A stretch of 5,890 nt of DNA, taken from Desulfobacterales bacterium. Its GTDB lineage: Bacteria; Desulfobacterota; Desulfobacteria; Desulfobacterales; Desulfobacteraceae. The notes below the pieces were generated by a model. The model searched no databases. It saw only the letters and a program-made list of their open reading frames with translations, and was not told where the DNA came from. Within the stretch, counting starts at the first letter, position 1. Every line of letters starts with the position of its first letter. The translations under genes and the position numbers were made by a program. The stretch is from NCBI GenBank assembly GCA_022361095.1, contig JAKSBO010000996.1:1-5890 (forward strand), written 5' to 3'. This document shows, in pieces, positions 1-5,890 of this stretch.

Positions 1-135
1 GCAGAACCATTTTTATCCGTTGAGAACTGGAAAAAACTGCTGATGAAACACCGGTTTGTGGAAACGATGGCGTTTCCCGGACACCCTAGTGTTACGGAAG
101 ATATCGGCGAACATGTTGTTGTTGCCAGGACCGAT
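1..135 (+). other. C-terminal tail of a probable PKS C-methyltransferase (cMT) domain
   Basis: Residues 1-45 contain a pattern FLSVENWKKLL, then F..T.AFP, then GEHVVVAR. This resembles the end of the class I SAM-dependent C-methyltransferase domains embedded in polyketide synthases, which typically close with an 'xWxxLLxxxGF' helix and a 'GQHVIVA'-like final strand. Such a domain methylates the alpha-carbon of the ACP-bound beta-ketoacyl chain. The SAM-binding motif would lie upstream and cannot be seen, so activity cannot be judged. No YPFQRxRYW-type post-acyltransferase linker lies between this fragment and the dehydratase, so the dehydratase does not directly follow an acyltransferase. The assignment rests on a short tail only. 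Another class I methyltransferase fold is the main alternative. Confidence 0.62.
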
Positions 136-3100
136 GCTGAAATAAACGTAGCTCTCGAAGATATCACGCCGGCATTTTCCTGCACAAAACAAATTGCCCG
201 GGTCGATCCGCAACCGGACTATCATACAGATGGGCATCACCTTTTAGGTCAGTTGTTTTACGGGCCTTCAGGGATAACCCATCAAAACAGGATCTCCTTA
301 TCCAGCCTGCCACCCTCCCTGAGAGATCACCGGGTATTCGGGGAAATTGTGCTGCCGGGCGGATATTTTTTCGAAATGGCTTTGGTTGCCGGCAAAACGC
401 AATTTCAAGATACACCGGTATTAAATAACGTGATGATGCATGAAGCATTGTCCATTGATGCGGGTGAATCCCCTATCACGGTGCAGACAATCCTGTCCCA
501 GGAAAAACCGGGTACATTCTCATGCGAAATATACAGTACGCCTGAATCAAAGCCAATTCAGCCAACGCATTGGAAGCTTCATTTTTCAGGCACCCTTCAA
601 AGGCATTCCGGCGCCATTTCCGGATCCGGAATCAAATTGGCGGAGATTCAGCAGGGGTGCATCAAATCCCTGGAACCGGGCGATCATATACCTGTAAACG
701 GCGTGATCCATGATGTGAAGTTAGGGAAAAATGAGGCCATCGGCCAAATTACATTTCCCGAAACAGTTGTCCGGGATGCAATGGACCATGCCATGCCACC
801 GGCATTTCTTGATCCCTGCCTGCACATGTGGTCGGCAATACTGCGCAACACGTTGGAACATGATGATGGGGATATCTCCTATTTGCCCGTGGCGGTGGAC
901 CAAGTCTGCTATTTTTCCAAAGCACCTGCAACTCTATGGTGTCATGTGGTGTTACGGGATCCGACGGATAAAAACAACCTTACGGGCAACATCACGTTAT
1001 TCAGCATGGCCGGTGAGGTTATCGCTCAAATTACAGGTCTGCATATGAGGCCTGTAACCCAAAAAACCATTTGGGAGAAACGATATAAAAAAATAAGCTA
1101 TGAACTTCTTTGGCAGGCATACCCGGAGCATAAAACACGCGCTCCTGAAATGGCGCACCCCGGTTGCTGGCTTCTGCTGGCGGATAAAAGCGGTGTCGCG
1201 GAAAAATTATCCCATGAAATTCAAGAGTCGGACGATGAGGATATTGTTGTTTTCGAGAAGAAAAATCAGGACCACTCAACCGTTTGGACCGTATCGGAAT
1301 TTGAGACCCTGATTAAAAATGAGATCACCCCCAGGCCAATGCCTTGCAAAGGTATCGTATTTATGTGGGCATTGGATGCCCCGGATACTGAAGGCCTGGA
1401 TTCCGATTCAGTCAAACGGATCACAAGATCAAACTATTTGAACCTTCTCCATCTTCTCAGGGCAAATATTGCATCGGGACTTGAAGCGCCCAGATTATGC
1501 GTTGTGACACGTAACACACAACTTGTAACCCCTGACGACCATGTCGCCTGTGTCACGAATTCAGTTTTCTGGGGATTGGGCAAAGTGATTGCCAATGAAC
1601 ATCCTGAAATACAAAATGTATGTATTGACCTTGATTCACAACAAGCGGCAAACGAAGGGGAAACACTATGGCATCACCTGCAGCTCAAAGATGATGAACA
1701 TGAAATCGCTTTGCGGGATAACCGGAAACTGGTGAGCCGGTTTGTACGGACCACCTCACGGGACAGTGAATCAACAGGCCCAGGTTCAACAATATTTAAT
1801 TCGGATGGGACCTATATCATCACCGGCGGTTTCGGCGGTATGGGCATTGAAACAGCCAAATGGCTGGCAAACAACAAGGTAACCGGCATTGTTTTACTCG
1901 GCAGGCATTCACCGTCGGCCTCAGCACTTGAATCCATACGGGAAATACGGGATGCCGGTGTTGAAGTACGATCCAGGCAGGTAGATATTGGCGATCCCGA
2001 ATCCCTATCAAACGCATTGCATGACATCAGAACATCAATGCCTGCCATAAAAGGCGTTTTCCATCTTGCAGGTGTGTTAGGCGAAGGCGATATCCTGCGG
2101 CAGGATGTCAAAAAGATGGAACCTGTCATGGCACCTAAGATGGAAGGTGCATGGAATTTACATCTTTTAACAAAGAACGATCCCCTTGACCATTTTGTCA
2201 TGTTCTCTTCAATCACATCCCTATGGGGAGGCCATGGTCTTGGCGCCTACAGTGCTTCAAATATGTTCCTGGATATTTTGGCTTCCTATCGAAAACAGAA
2301 TGGTTTACCTGTCTTGAATATAAACTGGGGCGTGTTTTCCGAAAAAGGTATGATTGCCGAAGATTATTCAGGAGCCAAACTAAGGGCAAAAGCAGGTATT
2401 GATTCCTTTACCCCCCAGGAAGCCCTGGCACACCTTTTCCTGGCCATGGGATTGAAGCATCATCACATCTGCCTTGCCAATATTCACTGGCCCGATGTTT
2501 TTAGCCACGGATTCATGGCCAACAACAGGCTATTCGACCGGTTGGCTGCAGAAGCAACAATCCCGGGAACGGTATCTGCCCATAAAGACTCGGATGTTCT
2601 GTCACGCATCAGGATGTCGCCATTAAATGAGACGTATGGCATATTGGAAGAATTCCTCAAAGAAAGAGTCTCTGAGACGCTTCGGATTGATAAAACAAGT
2701 CTTGCTTCAGATACCGATCTTTTACAGATGGGAATGGATTCTTTAATTTTTCTTGAATTGTCACAATCATTGGGCAAAGAACTTGAGGTAAAAATTACCC
2801 CTCACACCCTTTTCAAAGAGCCGACAATCAAAGGCCTGACCAATAATATCCTGGAAATTATCGGAAACGAAAAAGACCAGGGCGCAACAGGCGATGTAAC
2901 AGAATATTTTGTTTTGCAGACAGACCCTGAAAACAGGTTTGAGCCCTTTGAATTAACGGATATTCAACAGGCATACTGGGTGGGCAGACAGGGCGTTATG
3001 GGCATGGGGAAAATCGCATGCCACACCTATTATGAGGTCGATATGGACAATTTGGATATGGATCGCTACGCCCGTGCCTGGAATACCCTGATAAAACGCC

Positions 3101-5890
3101 ACGAAATGCTGCGTGTTATTGTCCTGCCGGATGGCCGGCAGCAAGTTTTGGAAAAAGTTCCTGAATATAAAATTGATATCTCAGACTTCACCAGGCAAAA
3201 TTCCGAGTCCGTTAATTCCCAATTGATATCCCTGCGGGAAAGGATGTCACACCAGATATTTCAAACAGATGAATGGCCTCTTTTTGAATTACATGTGTCC
3301 TTGTTGAATGAAAAGACAAGCCGCGTGCACATGAGCCTGGATCTTTTGTTTGCGGATGCCCACAGTATCAGGCTGATATTTCACGAACTATATGCGTTTT
3401 ATAAAGATCCGGCTTTACAACCGGACCAACCTGATATCTCTTTCAGGGACTATGTCATAAGTGAAAAAGAATTCAGGGAGTCCGTTATTTATAAGACGGC
3501 CAAAACATATTGGTGCGACAGGTTGGAAACGCTGCCAAAGGCACCGCAGTTACCAACCTCCCAAGAACTGCAGGATGTTGACAACCCATATTTTACCAGG
3601 AGGATTCAAAGGCTGGAGGAAAAGAAGTGGGCCGGTCTTAAAAAACATGCATCCCGTATCGGCATAACCCCGGCAGGATTGTTGTTGTCTGTATATGCAA
3701 AAAACCTTTCACAATGGAGCAAGACAAATCAGTTTTCCATTAATTTAACGGTATTTAACCGATTGGCAATACATCCCCGGATCAATGAGATTATTGGTGA
3801 CTTTACTTCTGTAATGTTTTTGGAAATTGATGATTCTCAACCCCTGTCCTTTGAAGCGTTTGCACGACAGATGCAGGATCAATTATGGCGGGATATGGAA
3901 CACCGCTTTTACAGTGGGGTACAATTTCTGCGGGAGCTTGCCCAAACCCGGACCGATTCTTCAATGGACATTATGCCGGTTGTCTTTACAAGTAATCTCA
4001 CTACAGATACATCCTCCGGAGAGGAGAATAAATTCTCATTTGCTGACAAAGCTGTTTACGGTATCAGCCAGACCCCCCAGGTCTGGATGGACCTCCAGGT
4101 GGCTGAAACAAACGGCCAACTTATTATCCTTTTTGATGCTGTGGAAGACCTTTTCCCACAAGGGATGCTGGATGATATGTTTGCCGCTTATGTTAGATTA
4201 CTGGATATCCTTTCCGCAGATGAAGACGCCTGGGATCAGGCAAACTTCAGACTCCTTCCGGACTACCAGATGCAAAAAAGAGCAGATGTGAATTCAACCA
4301 AATCCAACCTGTCAAAGTCCCTGCTTGACGAATTGTTTCAAAAACAGGCACTGAAAGATCCGGATCATGTGGCGGTGGTGACTTCCGATTCTTCCGTTAC
4401 CTATGGGCAGCTGTCTGTGTTGTCAGATAATCTTGGAGAGCTGCTGCAGCGCAATGGCGCGGAACCAAACACCCTGGTCGCTGTCGTCATGGAAAAGGGA
4501 TGGGAACAGGTTGCGGCAGTCCTTGGAATTTTGAAATCCGGTGCGGCCTATTTACCGATAGATCCCGCCGTTCCCACAGAAAGGCTAAAGCATCTTCTCA
4601 AAGACGGTGAGGTCAGGTTCGTACTGACTCAACCCTGGCTGGCGCAAGATTTGGAATGGCCTGATGATGTAAAAAGGTTCTCCGTTACCATGCATGACCA
4701 TACCCGGCAGGATGCAGTCTCTGGTCAGATCATACGATCGCCCGGGGATCTGGCCTATGTCATCTACACATCCGGCTCCACCGGGCTCCCCAAAGGTGTA
4801 ATGATCGACCATAAAGGCGCGGTCAACACGATCCTGGATATCAACGACCGTTTTCACGTCACCCGGAAAGATCGTGTATTTGCCCTGTCCAACCTGAATT
4901 TTGATCTCTCTGTTTACGATATTTTCGGAATTTTGGCGGCAGGCGGAACCATTGTGATACCGGACAATGCGTTGCGCAAAGACCCGGGCCATTGGTTGTC
5001 GCTGATCAAAGAGAACCGTGTAACCATATGGAATTCTGTGCCTGCTTTAATGCAGATGCTGGTGGAATATACCTTGGGAAAGGATGAAATAAATCCTGAT
5101 TTACTTCGCCTGGTTCTCCTGAGCGGTGACTGGATACCCCTTGATCTGCCGGATAAAGTCAGAGAACGGTTTAATCCGGCTGAGATCATCGGTCTGGGCG
5201 GTGCCACTGAAGCATCCATATGGTCCATCCTTTATCCCATTCATTCTGTTGCTCCGGATTGGACCAGCATCCCCTATGGCCGGCCCATGACCAACCAGAA
5301 CTTCTATGTTCTGAATGAAGATATGGAACCTTGCCCGGACTGGGTACCGGGACAGCTTTACATCGGCGGAAACGGACTTGCCAAAGGGTATTGGCGGGAT
5401 GGGGAAAAAACCGGCGCCAGTTTTATACAACATCCCAAAACAGGCATCTCCCTTTACCGGACCGGTGATTTGGGCAGGTTCCTGCCGGATGGCAATATTG
5501 AATTCCTGGGAAGGGAAGACCAGCAGGTAAAGATCAACGGGTACCGGATCGAATTGGGAGAAATTGAAGCGGCCATGGAGCAATATCCGGGTGTTGGAAG
5601 TGCTGTTGTCAATGTCGCGTCAGATTTGGATAAAAAACAAGGTATCGTGGGGTATGTGGTTTTAAATGGTGAAATGGAATTTTCCATGAACGATCTTGAA
5701 CAATTCATTGGAAAAAAATTGCCCGCCTACATGGTACCAGGCGCGATAATAGAGCTGAAAACAATGCCGCTAACCCCCAACGGAAAAATTGACCGTAAAA
5801 ATCTTCCTTTGCCTGATGCCGTGGAGAACTCCGGTACATCCGAGTATTATCCGCCTGAAAACGAACTGGAATCACAGCTTGTCGAAACCA
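1..5890 (+). CDS. Hybrid PKS-NRPS megasynthase, internal fragment (cMT-DH-KR-ACP-Cy-A-PCP), partial at both ends
   Basis: Frame 1 is open for 1963 codons with no stop, and recognisable megasynthase domains follow one another along its full length. Both gene ends lie outside the window, so start codon, promoter and terminator cannot be assigned. In order the protein holds a probable C-methyltransferase tail (residues 1-45), a dehydratase (79-350), a ketoreductase with its structural subdomain (365-845), an acyl carrier protein (880-953), a cysteine-type heterocyclization domain (980-1420), an adenylation domain (1441-1940) and the start of a peptidyl carrier domain (from about 1949). By family knowledge this cytosolic assembly line reduces a polyketide unit and passes it to cysteine, which is cyclised to a thiazoline. 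A ketosynthase, and an acyltransferase in cis or in trans, should lie upstream. A closing carrier domain and possibly an oxidase, further modules or a thioesterase should lie downstream. No frameshift is visible. I do not recognise a named pathway, so no symbol is given. Confidence 0.97.
235..1050 (+). other. PKS dehydratase (DH) domain, substrate motif degenerate
   Basis: Residues 79-350 show a double-hotdog dehydratase. It begins with HHLLG (canonical HPLLG). The catalytic HxxxGxxxxP motif is intact at H110-G114-P119 (DHRVFGEIVLPGG). The second catalytic motif DxxxH/Q is present at D271 and H275 (FLDPCLH). The length of about 270 residues is normal. Family role: removal of water from the beta-hydroxyacyl-ACP made by the ketoreductase, giving an alpha,beta-alkene. 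The odd point is the stretch around residues 227-236 (GDHIPVNGVI), where active dehydratases usually have YGPxF; that motif is not recognisable. The two catalytic residues survive, so the domain may be active, weakly active, or kept only for structure. Confidence 0.88.
1090..1785 (+). other. Ketoreductase structural subdomain (psi-KR)
   Basis: Residues about 364-595 lie between the dehydratase and the catalytic ketoreductase half. They open with YELLWQ, matching the 'Y.v.W.p' strand that starts the structural ketoreductase half, followed by a Rossmann-like segment (GCWLLLADKSGVAEKL). Near the end, SVFWGLGKVIANEHPEI (521-537) matches the conserved 'a.vwGlgrv...EhPel' stretch, and CIDLD follows it. 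The subdomain lacks a nucleotide-binding glycine motif, as expected, and only stabilises the catalytic half. No methyltransferase or enoylreductase is inserted here, so the module goes straight from DH to KR. Confidence 0.85.
1801..2535 (+). other. PKS ketoreductase (KR) catalytic domain, A-type fingerprint
   Basis: Residues 601-845 form a short-chain dehydrogenase-type ketoreductase. The NADPH-binding loop TGGFGGMG is at 608-615 and LLGR at 627-630. The catalytic set is complete: K713 (in APKMEGAW), S737 (in FSSITS), Y750 and N754 (in GAYSASN). The conserved NINWGVF strand follows at 773-779. The family reduces the beta-ketone of the ACP-bound chain to a hydroxyl. The LDD motif that marks B-type enzymes reads LGE (693-695). 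A Trp lies eight residues before the catalytic Tyr (W742), which is the A-type mark, and the residue three before the Tyr is Leu rather than the His of the A2 subtype. An L-configured hydroxyl (A1-like) is therefore predicted. Activity looks likely; the stereochemical prediction is less certain. Confidence 0.93.
2638..2860 (+). other. Acyl carrier protein (ACP) domain
   Basis: Residues 880-953 match a phosphopantetheine-binding carrier domain. The attachment site is S914 in LLQMGMDSLIFLEL, the usual [LM]GxDSL motif, preceded by a helix with RVSETLRI and followed by TPHTLFKEPTIKGL, the typical third-helix signature (T..LF..PTI..L). The serine should carry the 4'-phosphopantetheine arm that holds the growing polyketide. 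It closes the PKS module, and only about 27 residues separate it from the heterocyclization domain, so it is the donor carrier for the PKS-to-NRPS transfer within the same polypeptide. Confidence 0.95.
2938..4260 (+). other. Heterocyclization (Cy) condensation domain
   Basis: Residues 980-1420 carry the Cy-specific motif series rather than that of an ordinary condensation domain. FELTDIQQAYWVGR is at 983-996 and RHEMLR at 1033-1038. DLLFADAHS at 1114-1122 gives the diagnostic DxxxxDxxS (D1114, D1119, S1122) in place of HHxxxDG. FRDYV and the YW..RL segment follow, then LTVFNR (1249-1254), GDFTSV (1266-1271), PVVFTS (1326-1331) and SQTPQVWMDLQ (1356-1366). Members of this family first form the amide bond between the upstream acyl chain and PCP-bound Cys, Ser or Thr, then cyclise and dehydrate it to a thiazoline or oxazoline. 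T1330 and D1364 appear to match the Thr/Asp pair reported as essential for cyclodehydration in bacillamide synthetase. All key positions are present, so the domain looks active. Confidence 0.96.
4321..5820 (+). other. NRPS adenylation (A) domain, predicted cysteine-specific
   Basis: Residues 1441-1940 contain the full core motif series. A1 is near VTYGQLS (1466-1472), A2 is LKSGAAYLPID (1511-1521), A3 is YTSGSTGLPKG (1589-1599), A4 is FDLSVYDIFG (1634-1643), A5 is GLGGATE (1731-1737), A7 is YRTGDL (1819-1824), A8 is INGYRIELGEIE (1845-1856), A9 is LPAYMVP (1907-1913), and A10 is NGKIDRK (1927-1933) with catalytic K1929. Aligned by eye to the GrsA phenylalanine pocket, the ten specificity residues are D1635, L1636, Y1639, N1678, L1706, S1708, L1732, I1740, W1741 and K1929. 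This equals the known cysteine code DLYNLSLIWK. The domain activates cysteine with ATP and loads it on the following carrier domain. The A8-A9 gap is about 50 residues, so no oxidase or methyltransferase is inserted. Confidence 0.96.
5845..5890 (+). other. Start of a peptidyl carrier protein (PCP) domain, cut by the window end
   Basis: After the A10 motif and a short linker, residues 1949-1963 read YYPPENELESQLVET. This is the typical first-helix entry of a carrier domain ('y.pPrneLE..La.iW'). The serine attachment site would lie about 35-40 residues further on, outside the window. It should hold the activated cysteine as a thioester for the Cy domain. Only the first helix is visible, so function is inferred from position and this short match. 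Confidence 0.8.

Noticed and set aside
109..126. Short GTT-rich run as a possible microsatellite
   Set aside because: Only three GTT units (115-123), encoding valines in a hydrophobic strand of the methyltransferase tail; this is expected by chance.
1812..2216. A 134-codon open frame on the minus strand
   Set aside because: It is antisense to the ketoreductase nucleotide-binding and catalytic region, which is well conserved in frame +1. There is no family resemblance.
2938..4260. Ordinary LCL/DCL condensation domain instead of Cy
   Set aside because: HHxxxDG is absent; DxxxxDxxS and the other Cy-specific motifs (QTPQVW, GDFTS) are present.
3827..4291. A 154-codon open frame on the plus strand, out of frame with the main gene
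   Set aside because: It overlaps the C-terminal half of the heterocyclization domain, where the main frame has PVVFTS and SQTPQVWMD. The alternative product resembles nothing known.
4585..4992. A 135-codon open frame on the minus strand
   Set aside because: It is antisense to A2-A4 of the adenylation domain and its translation matches nothing recognisable.
5101..5583. A 160-codon open frame on the minus strand
   Set aside because: It lies antisense to the adenylation domain, whose A7 and A8 motifs are clear in frame +1. Its translation has no recognisable domain, so it is a shadow.
1..5890. A frameshift or stop breaking the megasynthase (pseudogene)
   Set aside because: All codons of frame 1 were read through the window. 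There is no stop, and motifs continue in register in every domain.

Overview
The whole window lies inside one very large gene on the + strand. Reading frame 1 is open from the first base to the last (1963 codons, no stop). It has neither a start nor an end here, so both termini lie outside the window. The translation is a hybrid polyketide synthase / non-ribosomal peptide synthetase (PKS-NRPS) megasynthase. Every other open stretch, on either strand, is a shadow of this frame.

Domain order, read from motifs: the tail of a probable SAM-dependent C-methyltransferase (about 1-135), a dehydratase (about 235-1050), the structural and catalytic halves of a ketoreductase (about 1090-2535), an acyl carrier protein (about 2638-2860), a heterocyclization (Cy) condensation domain (about 2938-4260), an adenylation domain (about 4321-5820), and the first residues of a peptidyl carrier domain (from about 5845). 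This is the reducing half of a PKS module followed in cis by a Cy-A-PCP module. The adenylation pocket residues read D-L-Y-N-L-S-L-I-W-K, the classical cysteine signature of thiazoline-forming modules. The expected intermediate is therefore a polyketide acyl chain joined to cysteine and cyclised to a thiazoline.

How the parts should work together (inference): the PKS module extends, probably alpha-methylates and ketoreduces the chain on the ACP. The Cy domain condenses that acyl group with PCP-bound cysteine and cyclodehydrates it. Two details make the beta-carbon outcome uncertain. The dehydratase keeps its catalytic His and Asp but lacks the usual YGPxF motif. The ketoreductase lacks the LDD motif and has the A-type Trp. 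A retained beta-hydroxyl next to the thiazoline is plausible. No oxidase or methyltransferase is inserted in the adenylation domain.

Organism: a bacterium with GC in the mid-40s percent by eye and frequent CGG/AGG arginine codons. This would fit an anaerobic deltaproteobacterium (Desulfobacterota) among others, but the window holds no taxonomic marker and this is a weak guess. No promoter, terminator, RNA gene, mobile element, repeat array or CRISPR was seen, as expected inside a coding region.
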